Below are positions 19,538 through 30,678 of a stretch of 64,000 bases of DNA, piece by piece. The notes under the pieces are model-generated. The model was not told the DNA's origin. It saw nothing but the letters and a program-made list of their open reading frames with translations, and ran no database searches. Origin of the DNA: Arcobacter vandammei (GTDB taxonomy: Bacteria > Campylobacterota > Campylobacteria > Campylobacterales > Arcobacteraceae); the NCBI RefSeq assembly GCF_016106035.1, contig NZ_JADKPZ010000003.1, positions 62,001-126,000 of the forward strand, in the 5' to 3' direction. The position numbers were made by a program, and so were the translations under genes. Each line of letters starts with the position of its first letter. Position 1 is the first letter of the stretch.

Positions 19538-19543
19538 TACAAT
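19538..19543 (+). promoter_or_regulatory. Putative -10 box for peroxiredoxin
   Basis: TACAAT preceded by GA, about 39 bases before the ATG and in an A/T-rich context; no clear -35, as is usual in this phylum. Confidence 0.45.
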
Positions 19544-19581
19544 TTCGACATTCAAATTAATTAATAAAAAAGGATTTAAAA

Positions 19582-20178
19582 ATGTTAGTAACAAAAAAAG
19601 CTCCAGATTTTACAGCAACAGCTGTTTTAGCAGATGGTCAAATTGTAGAAGATTTTAACTTATATAAAAATATCGGAAAAAATGGTGCGGTATTATTCTT
19701 TTATCCACTAGATTTTACTTTTGTTTGTCCTTCAGAAATTATTGCATTCTCAAACAGAATTAAAGATTTTGAAGAGAGAGGAATTCAAGTAATTGGTTGT
19801 TCAGTTGATTCTCAATTCTCACACTTTGCATGGAGAGAGACTCCAGTTGAAAATGGTGGAATTGGAAGAGTTAAATATCCATTAGTTGCAGATTTAAGCA
19901 AACAAATTTCAAAAGATTTTGATGTATTATTTGGTGATTCAGTTGCATTAAGAGGATCATTTTTAATTGATAAAGATGGAACAGTAAGACATGCAGTTAT
20001 TAATGACTTACCACTAGGAAGAAACATTGATGAAATGATTAGAATGGTTGATACTATGTTATTTACAAATGAGCATGGTGAAGTTTGTCCAGCTGGTTGG
20101 TCAAAAGGTGATGAAGGAATGAAAGCTGATAAATCTGGTGTTGCTGAATATTTAGCAAAACACTCAACAGAGCTATAA
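19582..20178 (+). CDS. tsaA: 2-Cys peroxiredoxin (AhpC/TsaA family)
   Basis: A 198-residue thiol peroxidase. The peroxidatic cysteine is C49 in DFTFVCPSE and the resolving cysteine is C169 in GEVCPAGW, so it is a typical 2-Cys enzyme. It reduces hydrogen and organic peroxides, probably with thioredoxin, since no ahpF is adjacent. It has its own promoter and terminator. Confidence 0.96.
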   Translation: MLVTKKAPDFTATAVLADGQIVEDFNLYKNIGKNGAVLFFYPLDFTFVCPSEIIAFSNRIKDFEERGIQVIGCSVDSQFSHFAWRETPVENGGIGRVKYPLVADLSKQISKDFDVLFGDSVALRGSFLIDKDGTVRHAVINDLPLGRNIDEMIRMVDTMLFTNEHGEVCPAGWSKGDEGMKADKSGVAEYLAKHSTEL

Positions 20179-20190
20179 TATTTTATAAAA

Positions 20191-20218
20191 AGGGTGTCAA
20201 ATTTTGACACTCTTTTTT
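20191..20218 (+). terminator. Terminator after peroxiredoxin
   Basis: A stem containing GTGTCAAA / TTTTGACAC followed by a TCTTTTTT run, 13 bases after the stop codon. Confidence 0.88.
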
Positions 20219-20333
20219 AATATTTCTTGACAAAAAAAGAAATATTAACTAAAATTACACTTTTACTTTAAAAAAATCTCAAAAAAACTACAAAACTACA
20301 TAAATTTATGTGAATTCAAAGGCAAACACACTC

Positions 20334-21656
20334 ATGGAAGAGTCTAAAGAAGAATTAAAATCAAAAACTACAAAAAAAACAAGAACACATATACCTGTTG
20401 ATGGATATAAAATAGAGCAATTAAGAGAGCTACCAATGGAAGCTTTACTTGATATTGCAAATGATTTGGATGTTGAAAATCCTCAAGAATTAAAAAGACA
20501 AGATTTAATGTTTATGATACTTGCATCTCAAATTGATGCTGGTGGATTTATCCTATTTACTGGAATTTTAGAGATAAAAGAGGGTGGATTTGGTTTTTTA
20601 AGAGCTATTGATGGAAATTTTTCTGATACATCAAATGATTCTTATGTAAGTGCAACACAAATTAGAAAGTTTGCTTTAAGAACTGGAGATATAGTAACAG
20701 GACAAGTACGACCACCAAATAAAGATAGTGAAAAATATAATGCACTTTTAAAAATTGAAGCAATTAATTATCTACCAGTTAAAGAGTCTAAAAATAGACC
20801 ACTATTTGATAACTTAACTCCACTATATTCAACTACAAAATTTAATTTTGAGTATGAATCGCATAAAATGACGGGAAGAATGCTTGATTTGTTTGCTCCA
20901 ATGGGTAGAGGACAAAGAAGCTTAATTGTTGCTCCTCCAAAAACTGGTAAAACAGAACTTTTAAAAGAGTTAGCTCATGCAATTAGCAAAAATCATCCAG
21001 AAGTTACTTTAATGGTCCTTTTAATTGATGAAAGACCAGAAGAAGTTACAGATATGCAAAGAAGTGTAAAAGGTGAGGTTTATAGCTCTACATTTGATTT
21101 ACCTGCTCAAAATCATGTAAGAGTAGCAGAAATAGTAATTGAAAAAGCAAAAAGACTTGTAGAGATGAAAAAAGATGTTGTAATTTTACTTGATTCAATT
21201 ACAAGACTTGCACGTGCTTATAATACAGTTACTCCATCATCTGGAAAAGTTCTTTCAGGTGGGGTTGATGCAAATGCTTTACATAAACCAAAAAGATTTT
21301 TTGGAGCGGCTAGAAATATTGAAGAGGGTGGAAGTTTAACTATTGTATCAACTGCTTTAATTGAAACTGGTTCAAAAATGGATGAAGTTATTTTTGAAGA
21401 GTTTAAAGGAACTGGAAACTCTGAAGTTGTTCTTAGTAGAAATGCTGCAAATAAAAGAGTTTATCCAGCTCTTGATATTATCAAATCTGGAACAAGAAAA
21501 GAAGAGCTTCTTTTATCTCCTGATATTTTACAAAAAACATGGATTTTAAGAAATGCAATTTCTCAAATGGATGAAGTTGAAGCCTTGAAATTCTTATATT
21601 CAAAAATGCAAAAAACAAAAAACAATGATGAGTTTTTTGCTTCTATGAATGAATAA
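20334..21656 (+). CDS. rho: Transcription termination factor Rho
   Basis: A hexameric RNA helicase that ends transcription. The Rho N-terminal domain (LREL...[24 protein letters not shown]) is followed by an RNA-binding cold-shock fold (EGGFGFLRA) and the RecA-like ATPase with a Walker A around PPKTGKTE and [12 protein letters not shown] prefer the ATG at 20334 with AAAGG at 20318-20322. An in-frame GTG at 20310 would add eight residues but has no upstream site. The protein has about 440 residues, a normal length. Confidence 0.95.
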   Translation: MEESKEELKSKTTKKTRTHIPVDGYKIEQLRELPMEALLDIANDLDVENPQELKRQDLMFMILASQIDAGGFILFTGILEIKEGGFGFLRAIDGNFSDTSNDSYVSATQIRKFALRTGDIVTGQVRPPNKDSEKYNALLKIEAINYLPVKESKNRPLFDNLTPLYSTTKFNFEYESHKMTGRMLDLFAPMGRGQRSLIVAPPKTGKTELLKELAHAISKNHPEVTLMVLLIDERPEEVTDMQRSVKGEVYSSTFDLPAQNHVRVAEIVIEKAKRLVEMKKDVVILLDSITRLARAYNTVTPSSGKVLSGGVDANALHKPKRFFGAARNIEEGGSLTIVSTALIETGSKMDEVIFEEFKGTGNSEVVLSRNAANKRVYPALDIIKSGTRKEELLLSPDILQKTWILRNAISQMDEVEALKFLYSKMQKTKNNDEFFASMNE

Positions 21657-21778
21657 AAGCTTTATATCCGCTTAAATCTGTCCAAAAAAGTAAAATATTT
21701 ACAAATTTGTAGATATTTTGCTTATACTTTAAACAAAATCAAATAAAACTTCTGATACTATTGTTTCCCGAAATTTGA

Positions 21779-23146
<1,368 letters not shown>

Positions 23147-23155
23147 TAAAAAATA

Positions 23156-23180
23156 AAACTTAAGGATTTTCCTTAGGTTT
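23156..23180 (+). terminator. Probable terminator after gdhA
   Basis: An 11-bp stem with one G-T pair (AAACTTAAGGA / TCCTTAGGTTT) closely follows the stop. The T-run after it is short, so strength is uncertain. Confidence 0.55.
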
Positions 23181-23263
23181 ATAAAAATTCTCTCTTAAAA
23201 ATATAACACTACAAAAAATATAAAATAATCATTTTGAAAACTTAAATTGCCTTTTCCTCAAGT

Positions 23264-23941
23264 TCAATTAAATTTTAAGTTTTCAAATGATAAAGCCTTT
23301 TTATACTCATTTACTCTAAAATCAAAATGTGTAAAATTTATATTTATATTTTTCTCATTTTTATATAAAATATTTGAACCAATAGACCTATTTGCAGCAT
23401 TAGATGGAGAAGTTAGAGATATTGTAATAATAGTCCTATTATTAAAAATAAATTTGTGAATTCGTAAATATTCATCTTCTACTCTTTCAAATTTTATGTT
23501 TTCTTTTTTTAAAATTTGCCTAAAAAAGTATTCTGGAGAGTTTTTTGAATTTTTGCCTGTAAAAAGAATTGTATCAATGTTTTTATATTCAAACAAGTAT
23601 TTTAATATATCTCTTAATTTTATATTTGACATTCCACTATCACTTGCATCTATTTTCTCTCGATAACAAGAATCTACAATATCACAAATTCCAATTTTTT
23701 GATTTTGTAGAAAATCAACTCTTTGTTCTATTGCTCTATTTGAATTCTCAAAAAGTAAGTTTAAAGAGAAGATTTGATTAAAAATTTGCCAAAGTAGATT
23801 GTCTTTTGAGCCATAACAAAAATCGACATCTTTAGGTTTTAACTCTTTTGTACAAAATCGAGGAGGTGGCAAAGTTCCAACTATTAAATATTTTGTATCT
23901 TTACATAAAATAGGATTATATGGATGATAATGTAAAAACAA
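23264..23941 (-). CDS. Uracil-DNA glycosylase superfamily protein
   Basis: A 225-residue protein. The N-terminal Y-L-I-V-G-T-L-P-P-P motif and D-F-C-Y-G-S-K-D-N-L-L-W match the first active-site motif region of the hypoxanthine/uracil-DNA glycosylase superfamily. The C-terminal T-I-I-T-I-S-L-T-S-P-S-N-A-A-N-R-S could be the second motif (a serine/proline-rich loop). It probably removes deaminated bases from DNA. The exact subfamily and substrate are unclear. It is monocistronic and divergent from murI. Confidence 0.72.
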   Translation of the reverse strand: MFLHYHPYNPILCKDTKYLIVGTLPPPRFCTKELKPKDVDFCYGSKDNLLWQIFNQIFSLNLLFENSNRAIEQRVDFLQNQKIGICDIVDSCYREKIDASDSGMSNIKLRDILKYLFEYKNIDTILFTGKNSKNSPEYFFRQILKKENIKFERVEDEYLRIHKFIFNNRTIITISLTSPSNAANRSIGSNILYKNEKNININFTHFDFRVNEYKKALSFENLKFN

Positions 23942-23985
23942 AGAAATCCTTTATTATTTTAACATTTTAGTTATATCTTTTTGGT

Positions 23986-23991
23986 TATAAT
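23986..23991 (+). promoter_or_regulatory. -10 box for murI-dnaX
   Basis: A perfect TATAAT preceded by TGGT, 27 bases before the TTG start of murI. Confidence 0.7.
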
Positions 23992-24018
23992 TCCGACAAA
24001 ATTTCAATAAGGAACCGT

Positions 24019-24804
24019 TTGAAAGTAGGACTTTTTGACTCAGGTCTTGGTGGTTTGACTGTATTAAATGCTATTGCAAAAACTCTAAAAGGTGCAGAAA
24101 TTTTTTATATTGCTGATACTTTATATGCACCTTACGGAGATAAAAACAAAGATGAAATATTTTCAAGATGTGATAAAATAACAGAATTTTTGCTTGAAAA
24201 TTTTGGAATAGATGCTCTTGTAGTAGCATGTAATACAGCAACATCAATTATAATAAAGCATTTAAGAGAAAAATTTCCATTTTTAATAATAATAGGAATA
24301 GAGCCAGGTATAAAACCAGCAATAAATAGTTCAAGAAATGGAAACATTGGTATTTTAGCTACATCTTCGACTTTAAAAGGTGAAAAATATAGGCTTTTGG
24401 TTGATGAGTTAAAAAAAGAGCATGAGATAAATTTGTATGAACAAGCTTGTGTTGGTTTAGTTCAACAAATAGAGCTAGGAGAAACAAGTACATTAAAAAC
24501 TTATGAAATGCTTGAAAATTGGTTAAAACCTATGCTTCACAATCATGTTGATACAATAGTTTTAGGTTGTACTCACTATCCTTTAGTTAAAAAAACAATA
24601 AAAGATATTATGGGTGAAGATGTTGTGTTAATAGATACAGGTGAAGCGATTGCAAAAAGGTTAATCGCTTTAAGTCAAAATGCTGGACATATAAATGAGG
24701 GAGATTTAGATATTCTTATTTTATATACAGGTGAAATAAATAGTAAAATGGTAAAAATAATTTTAAGAAGAAATAAATTTGAAATAAGGAAGTGTGAGAT
24801 ATGA
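24019..24804 (+). CDS. murI: Glutamate racemase
   Basis: A 261-residue cofactor-independent racemase producing D-glutamate for peptidoglycan. The two catalytic cysteines are C71 (VACNTATS) and C184 (GCTHYPLV), with D7 in FDSGLGG. The start is TTG with AAGGA just upstream. It overlaps dnaX by four bases (ATGA). Confidence 0.97.
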   Translation: MKVGLFDSGLGGLTVLNAIAKTLKGAEIFYIADTLYAPYGDKNKDEIFSRCDKITEFLLENFGIDALVVACNTATSIIIKHLREKFPFLIIIGIEPGIKPAINSSRNGNIGILATSSTLKGEKYRLLVDELKKEHEINLYEQACVGLVQQIELGETSTLKTYEMLENWLKPMLHNHVDTIVLGCTHYPLVKKTIKDIMGEDVVLIDTGEAIAKRLIALSQNAGHINEGDLDILILYTGEINSKMVKIILRRNKFEIRKCEI

Positions 24805-26717
24805 GTAGTATTCAAGATAGAGTTTTAGCTCTAAAATATAGACCAAAAAGGTTTGAGGATTTAATAGGGCAAAGTACAGTTTCTCAAACTCTAAGCCTAG
24901 CTCTTGATAGCTCAAGATTATCTCATGCTTATTTGTTTTCAGGACTTAGAGGAAGTGGAAAAACTTCAACAGCTAGGATTATGGCAAAAGCACTTTTATG
25001 CGAACAAGGACCAACATCTAAACCTTGTGAAATTTGTGAAAATTGCAAAAGTGCAAATAAAGGTATTCACCTTGATATTATAGAGATGGATGCTGCAAGT
25101 AATAGAGGAATTGATGATATTAAAGATTTAATAGAGCATACGAAATATAAGCCAAGCCTTGCTAGATTTAAAGTTTTTATAATAGATGAAGTTCATATGC
25201 TTACAAATCAAGCTTTTAATGCACTTTTAAAAACCCTTGAAGAGCCTCCAGGTTTTGTAAAATTTATACTAGCCACAACAGATGCTTTAAAACTTCCAGC
25301 AACAATCTTAAGTAGAACTCAACATTTTAGATTTAATAAAATTTCTCATAATGATGTAGTACATCACTTAAGTCATATTTTACATGAAGAGAAAATAGAG
25401 TTTGAAAAAGATGCTTTAAATATTTTAGCAAGAGGTGGACAAGGGAGTTTAAGAGATACTTTAACACTACTTGACCAAGCTATAATTTTTTCAAAAAATA
25501 AAGTATTTGCTCAAAGTGTTGTTGAGATGTTGGGTTTAATTAACCCAGAAAAAATGGAAGCAATTTTTTCTATGATTTTAAATAAAGGTGATATTAATGA
25601 TATTTTAAAAGAGTTGGAAATTTATGAAACAACTCAAATAATTGATGAAATGACACTATATTTAAAAGATAAGATGATTTCAAAAGATAGAAGATTTGAT
25701 TTACTTTTATTTGATAGATTTTTTAGAGTTTTAAGCGATGCAAAACATCTTTTAGCAATAAATAGTGATGGAACTTTTGTTTTAATTTTAACTTTTATGA
25801 AATTAATTGAAGCAACAAAATTAAAATCAATAGATGATATTATAAATCAAGTTGAAAAAATTGAGGCAAAAGCAGATATTGTAAAACCTGTAAAAGTAGT
25901 TGAAGTACAAAAAGAAGAGCCAAAATTAGAGATTCAAAATATAGTAAAAGAAGAGCCAATAAAAGAAAAAGTAGAAGAAGAAAAAGAAGAGCCAAAAATA
26001 GAAAATAATATCTCTTTAAATACTATTGATGCTATTTCTAAAATAGAGTTTGAAACACCTTTTGATGAGCTACCAACAGTTGCTCCAGTTTTACAAAATA
26101 TTGAACAAACAGCTACTATACAAGAAGTAGAGCAAAAAGAAGTTATTGTTCAAAATGTAGTTTCATCTTTAGAGCAAGAGATAGAATATATTCCATTTGA
26201 AGATGAGAGTGATGAATCAAGTGATTTATATACACAATTAACAGAAAAAGTTTATGATAGAGATTTTGAATTAGGAGAGTGTTTTGAGAAAAACTTTATT
26301 TATAATGGTTTCTCAAATAATGTACTTCAAATAATCTCTTATGCAAAAGATGATGAAAGAAAGCTATTATATAAACATTTTGGTATTATCAAAGCCTTTG
26401 CACAAGAGGTTTACGGCTCAAATGTAGAGTTAGATTTCAAAAAGGAAGAAGCCACCATACTAAATAAAGATTTAGTAAAGGAAGAAAAAAAACAAGAAAT
26501 AAATGAAGTTTTAGAAGAGAGTTATCCAAATGATATAGGTTCTATGATAGAAGATATTGAAGTTGGTTCGGGTTGTGTTGCTGATATGACAAAAAGTTCA
26601 AATGAGACTTTATCCTCAAAAGAGTTACAAGTAAATGATATATTGAACTCAAAAATGTTGGATAAGGCAAAAGAGCTTTTTGATATTAGAAAAATTACAG
26701 TAAAATCACGAAGTTAA
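24801..26717 (+). CDS. dnaX: DNA polymerase III subunit gamma/tau
   Basis: A 638-residue clamp-loader ATPase. The AAA+ module has the Walker A GLRGSGKTSTAR (about 48-59), the zinc-binding cysteines C-E-Q-G...C-E-I-C-E-N-C (about 70-88) and a DEVHM Walker B. Residues about 355-440 are a low-complexity Glu/Lys/Val-rich linker, and the tail is also acidic. I saw no convincing programmed-frameshift signal, so only the long form is supported. It is translationally coupled to murI. Confidence 0.95.
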   Translation: MSSIQDRVLALKYRPKRFEDLIGQSTVSQTLSLALDSSRLSHAYLFSGLRGSGKTSTARIMAKALLCEQGPTSKPCEICENCKSANKGIHLDIIEMDAASNRGIDDIKDLIEHTKYKPSLARFKVFIIDEVHMLTNQAFNALLKTLEEPPGFVKFILATTDALKLPATILSRTQHFRFNKISHNDVVHHLSHILHEEKIEFEKDALNILARGGQGSLRDTLTLLDQAIIFSKNKVFAQSVVEMLGLINPEKMEAIFSMILNKGDINDILKELEIYETTQIIDEMTLYLKDKMISKDRRFDLLLFDRFFRVLSDAKHLLAINSDGTFVLILTFMKLIEATKLKSIDDIINQVEKIEAKADIVKPVKVVEVQKEEPKLEIQNIVKEEPIKEKVEEEKEEPKIENNISLNTIDAISKIEFETPFDELPTVAPVLQNIEQTATIQEVEQKEVIVQNVVSSLEQEIEYIPFEDESDESSDLYTQLTEKVYDRDFELGECFEKNFIYNGFSNNVLQIISYAKDDERKLLYKHFGIIKAFAQEVYGSNVELDFKKEEATILNKDLVKEEKKQEINEVLEESYPNDIGSMIEDIEVGSGCVADMTKSSNETLSSKELQVNDILNSKMLDKAKELFDIRKITVKSRS

Positions 26718-26776
26718 ATTAACTTTTTATTAAAGATAAAAAGATAGACTATAAAAATTTTTTAAAAGGAAAATAT

Positions 26777-27610
26777 ATGATAAAAAGAAGTAAAAACCTA
26801 TTTGTTTTAAGTACACTTTTAGGAGCATCACTTTTTGCAAATGATAATTTAGTTTTAGATTATGAGAAAAAAAGAGTTTCTCAAAATCCAAATGTAAAAG
26901 TAAAAGATATTAAAATAAATACTAAAAAAGATTTAACAATTTCTGGATGGACTGGATATATTTTGGATATTGATGCAGTTATTCAGGGAAAAGATATTAA
27001 AGCTAAAGATTTTTTATTCACAAATGGAACACATATTGCACCAGAGTTAATTGATATAAAAACTATGCAATCAATGAAAGATGTTATTATTCCAAATTTA
27101 ACAGATAAATACTACACAAAAGCAAATTTTATAGCTGGAAATGAGAAAGCAAAAAATAAAGTTGTTTTATTTTCAGACCCATTATGTCCATTCTGTATGG
27201 ACTATATCCCAACAGTTATAAATGAAGTTAATAAAAATAAAGAGAATATTGCACTTTATTATTATGCTTTTCCTTTAATGCAAATTCATCCAGCTTCATT
27301 GCCTTTATCTAAAATGATTGATATTGCACACAATAAAGGTGTTGCAGATATTGTAACAAAGGCATATACAACTGATTGGTCAAAACATTTTGATGAAAAA
27401 ACAACTGATGAAGCGAAAATCTTAGAAGCATTTAATAAAGAGCTTGGAACTAATATTAAAATTGAAGAGTTAAATAAAAAAGATATAAATGACAAAATTT
27501 CAAAAGATATAAATATGGGTGATGATGTTATGGTTTCTGGAACACCAACAATTTATGTAAATGGTGTAAAAGAGAGTCCAAAATTCAATTTTGATACTTT
27601 GGGTAAATAG
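26777..27610 (+). CDS. Periplasmic thioredoxin-fold disulfide isomerase (DsbC/DsbG-like)
   Basis: A 277-residue exported protein with a signal peptide (MIKRSKNLFVLSTLLGASLFAND). The thioredoxin fold carries the redox motif CPFC (C137-C140) in FSDPLCPFCMDYIP and a cis-proline loop V-S-G-T-P-T-I-Y-V-N-G near the end. It likely oxidises or isomerises disulfides of exported proteins. The substrate is unknown. hemC follows three bases later, implying one transcript. Confidence 0.87.
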   Translation: MIKRSKNLFVLSTLLGASLFANDNLVLDYEKKRVSQNPNVKVKDIKINTKKDLTISGWTGYILDIDAVIQGKDIKAKDFLFTNGTHIAPELIDIKTMQSMKDVIIPNLTDKYYTKANFIAGNEKAKNKVVLFSDPLCPFCMDYIPTVINEVNKNKENIALYYYAFPLMQIHPASLPLSKMIDIAHNKGVADIVTKAYTTDWSKHFDEKTTDEAKILEAFNKELGTNIKIEELNKKDINDKISKDINMGDDVMVSGTPTIYVNGVKESPKFNFDTLGK

Positions 27611-27613
27611 TAT

Positions 27614-28552
27614 ATGGAAAAACTTGTAATCGCAACAAGAAGAAGCCAACTTGCTCTTTGGCAAAGTGAATATATAAAAGCTGAACTTTTAAAACACTAT
27701 CCAAATATGAAAATAGAGCTTCAAGAGTTTGTAACAAAAGGGGATAAAATCCTTGATGTGCCACTAGCAAAAATTGGTGGAAAAGGGCTTTTTACAAAAG
27801 AGCTAGAAGTTGCTATGCTTGAAGGCTCTGCTCATCTTGCAGTGCATTCACTAAAAGATGTGCCAACACAGTTTGAAGATGGGCTAACTTTGGCTGCTGT
27901 TTCAAAAAGATTTAATCCACAAGATGCAATTTTGAGCAACAAATACAAAAGCCTTGATGATTTACCAAAAGGTGCAGTTGTAGGAACTACGAGTCTGCGA
28001 AGAAGAATGGCTATAAAAATGCTAAGACCTGATATTGAACTAAAAGATTTAAGAGGAAATATCAACACAAGAATAGCAAAATTAAATGCTGGTGAGTACG
28101 ATGCGATAATCCTAGCAGCTACTGGAATAGAGAAGCTAAATTTACAAAATGAAGTAAAATATTTTTCACCAATTCCAACAGATATTATGATACCTTCTAT
28201 GGGACAAGCAACTTTAGGAATAGAAACTACAACAGATCCAAAAATTATTGAGATTGTTAGCGTATTAAATGATAAAAATGCTGAAATAGAATCAAAAATT
28301 GAAAGAGGTTTTGTAGATATGCTTCAAGGTGGATGTCAAGTTCCAATTGGAATAAAAGCTACAATTTTAGATGAAAATAGTGTAAAAATCTCTGCAATTG
28401 TGGGACTTCCTGATGGAACAGAGTATATAAAAGATGAAAAAATTGTAGATATAAACTCTTATGAAAGTGCTGGAAGAGATTTCGCACAAGATTTCATAAA
28501 AAAAGGTGCAGTTGAGCTTCTAAAAAGAGCTGAAGCTATGGCTTTTAAATAA
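27614..28552 (+). CDS. hemC: Porphobilinogen deaminase (hydroxymethylbilane synthase)
   Basis: A 312-residue tetrapyrrole enzyme joining four porphobilinogens. The dipyrromethane cofactor is carried by C241 in QGGCQVPIG, and the N-terminal ATRRSQLALWQ is typical. One base separates its stop from the ATG of the restriction gene that follows. Confidence 0.97.
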   Translation: MEKLVIATRRSQLALWQSEYIKAELLKHYPNMKIELQEFVTKGDKILDVPLAKIGGKGLFTKELEVAMLEGSAHLAVHSLKDVPTQFEDGLTLAAVSKRFNPQDAILSNKYKSLDDLPKGAVVGTTSLRRRMAIKMLRPDIELKDLRGNINTRIAKLNAGEYDAIILAATGIEKLNLQNEVKYFSPIPTDIMIPSMGQATLGIETTTDPKIIEIVSVLNDKNAEIESKIERGFVDMLQGGCQVPIGIKATILDENSVKISAIVGLPDGTEYIKDEKIVDINSYESAGRDFAQDFIKKGAVELLKRAEAMAFK

Positions 28553-28553
28553 G

Positions 28554-29705
28554 ATGCAAAATAGTATTATCTATGAATATGAAGAAGTTTTAAATAAAAA
28601 TTTAAAAAATCATATCATAGATAATATCTCACTTCATAAATACTTCTCCTTTGATTGGAGAGATTTAAAAGCCACTTCATATTGTGGGATTTTAAATTTT
28701 GAAAATCAAGATTTTTATATCTTACCAAAAATTGCAAAAGATGAAAAACAAAATCTAAATATTTTTATTTATATGTTGATGTTTTCTTATGATATAAAAC
28801 TCTCAAATGAACAAATTGCAATTTGTTCAAACCAAAAATACACTATTTTAGAAGTTTTTGTGCAGATGTTTGCCAAAAATTTACTTGATGAGTTAAAAAA
28901 AGGAGTTTTTAAAGAGTATATTTTAAAAGAGGAAAATTTAAGAGTTTTAAAAGGAAAATATCTAATAAATGAAAATCTAAAATATAACTTTACACACGAT
29001 AAAATTTATTGTCAATATGATGAATTTTGTGAAGATAATACATTAAATCAACTCTTTTTATATGCAGTTAAATTTTTACAAAAATATGTAAAAGATAAAA
29101 AACTTTTAAAACAGATTGAGCTTATTTTTGATGAAGTTGAATACAAACACTTTGATATAACTAAGATAAATATTCATTTTAATAGATTAAATCATAGATT
29201 TAAAACAAGTTTTGAGATGGCTATTTTACTTTTGAAACAACTTATTCCAATATTTTCACAAGATAAAAAGAGTTTTGCTTTTTTATTTGATATGAATATA
29301 CTTTTTGAGAAGTTTATAGCTAGAGTTGTAAAAGATTTAGATAGTCGTGCAAAGATACAAAATAAAGATAATTTTGGCGATTTAATCTTAAAACCAGATA
29401 TTATTTTGCTTAATCAAATAATAGATACAAAATATAAAAAACTAAATAGTTTAGATGACTTAAAACAAAGTGATAAACTTCAAGCTTTTGCTTATGGAGT
29501 AAACTATAAAGTTGAAAATGTAATGCTTTTGTATCCTAGACATTTGGATGAGATAAAATATGATTTAGTTTTAGGAAAAGATGATAAAAAAGTAGATTTA
29601 AAAATAAGATGTATTGATTTAAACTATGAAAAAGATAGTTTTGATGAGTATATTTGCGAGATAAAAAAAGAGTTGAGGGGCTATTATGAGTTTAGTAACA
29701 AATAA
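28554..29705 (+). CDS. mcrC: McrC-like nuclease subunit
   Basis: A 383-residue member of the McrC (5-methylcytosine-directed restriction) family. An N-terminal beta-rich region (F-S-F-D-W-R-D-L-K-A-T-S-Y-C-G-I-L-like) leads to the nuclease core L-K-P-D-I-I-L-L-N-Q-I-I-D-T-K-Y-K, with D282, D291 and K293 as probable PD-(D/E)xK residues. It begins one base after hemC and overlaps the next gene by 20 bases. The order mcrC-nuclease-mcrB is the reverse of the classical mcrB-mcrC order. It should need the AAA+ partner at 30675 for activity. Confidence 0.88.
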   Translation: MQNSIIYEYEEVLNKNLKNHIIDNISLHKYFSFDWRDLKATSYCGILNFENQDFYILPKIAKDEKQNLNIFIYMLMFSYDIKLSNEQIAICSNQKYTILEVFVQMFAKNLLDELKKGVFKEYILKEENLRVLKGKYLINENLKYNFTHDKIYCQYDEFCEDNTLNQLFLYAVKFLQKYVKDKKLLKQIELIFDEVEYKHFDITKINIHFNRLNHRFKTSFEMAILLLKQLIPIFSQDKKSFAFLFDMNILFEKFIARVVKDLDSRAKIQNKDNFGDLILKPDIILLNQIIDTKYKKLNSLDDLKQSDKLQAFAYGVNYKVENVMLLYPRHLDEIKYDLVLGKDDKKVDLKIRCIDLNYEKDSFDEYICEIKKELRGYYEFSNK

Positions 29706-30678
29706 TTTATATAAAGAAGTAAAACAACTATTAGAAAATGCTAGAAATAAGGTTTATCAAACTATAAATAGCACTATGACACAAACCTATTTTGAAATAG
29801 GAAGAAAAATAGTAGAAGAAGAGCAACATGGAGATGAGAAGGCAAAATATGGTGCAATGCTTATAGAAAATTTATCAAAAGAGCTTACAAAAGAGTTTGG
29901 GAAAGGTTTTTCAGTAGATAATTTAGAAAATATGAGACGATTTTATCTAGCCTTTTCAATTTCCGAGACAGTGTCTCGGAAATTTGTATTAAGTTGGTCG
30001 CACTATCTATTTTTAACTAGAATTGAAAATATAGATGAAAGAAATTTCTATGAAATAGAGGCATTTGACAATAACTGGAGTTTGCGAGAGTTAAAAAGAC
30101 AGTTTAATAGTGGGCTTTTTGAAAGATTGGCTTTGAGTAAAGATAAAACAAAAATAAAAGAGCTTTCAACAAAAGGACAAATTGTACAAAAAGCAAATGA
30201 TATGATAAAAGACCCTTATATTTTGGAGTTTGTTGGGCTTCCTGAATTATCAAGTTACAGTGAAAGCCAATTGGAGCAAAAACTAATAGATAGGCTAGAG
30301 AATTTTTTACTAGAGCTTGGAAAAGGTTTTACATTTGTTGCTAGACAAAAAAGAGTTACAATAGATGAAAAGCATTTTAAAGTTGATTTGGTTTTTTATA
30401 ATAGGCTTTTAAAATGTTTTGTTGTAATTGATTTAAAAATTGGAGAGCTAAAACATCAAGATATTGGGCAAATGATGATGTATGTAAACTATTTTGATAG
30501 GTTTGAAAAACAAGAAGATGAAAATCCAACTATTGGGATAATTCTTTGTAAAGATAAAAGCGAAACTTTGGTTGAACTTACTTTGCCAAAAGATAATAAG
30601 CAAATTTATGCAAGTAAATATTTAACAGTTTTACCAAATAAAGATGAGTTGAAAAAATTATTGGAAGAGGGGGAATGA
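29686..30678 (+). CDS. DUF1016 / YhcG-like PD-(D/E)xK nuclease
   Basis: A 330-residue protein of the DUF1016 (YhcG) family. Its N-terminal domain has the hallmark L-S-W-S-H-Y and R-E-L-K-R-Q motifs. Its C-terminal nuclease domain holds D234 (F-K-V-D-L-V-F-Y) and D249-x-K251 (V-V-I-D-L-K-I-G). The family is linked to restriction and other mobile defence loci. It lies between mcrC and mcrB with overlaps at both ends (20 and 4 bases), so it is built into the cassette. A 27-base perfect palindrome lies in the coding region around 29971. Confidence 0.9.
   Translation: MSLVTNNLYKEVKQLLENARNKVYQTINSTMTQTYFEIGRKIVEEEQHGDEKAKYGAMLIENLSKELTKEFGKGFSVDNLENMRRFYLAFSISETVSRKFVLSWSHYLFLTRIENIDERNFYEIEAFDNNWSLRELKRQFNSGLFERLALSKDKTKIKELSTKGQIVQKANDMIKDPYILEFVGLPELSSYSESQLEQKLIDRLENFLLELGKGFTFVARQKRVTIDEKHFKVDLVFYNRLLKCFVVIDLKIGELKHQDIGQMMMYVNYFDRFEKQEDENPTIGIILCKDKSETLVELTLPKDNKQIYASKYLTVLPNKDELKKLLEEGE
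29958..29984. repeat. 27-base perfect palindrome inside the DUF1016 coding region
   Basis: Thirteen bases (AATTTCCGAGACA) mirror perfectly around a single central G at 29971. Translated in frame the segment gives the residues ISETVSRKF, next to the conserved LSWSHY motif. It is unusually GC-rich for this gene. No second copy was seen in the window. Confidence 0.9.

Noticed and set aside
23247-23459. 70-residue plus-strand frame downstream of gdhA
   Set aside because: Antisense to the 3' part of the glycosylase-like gene, without a ribosome-binding site.
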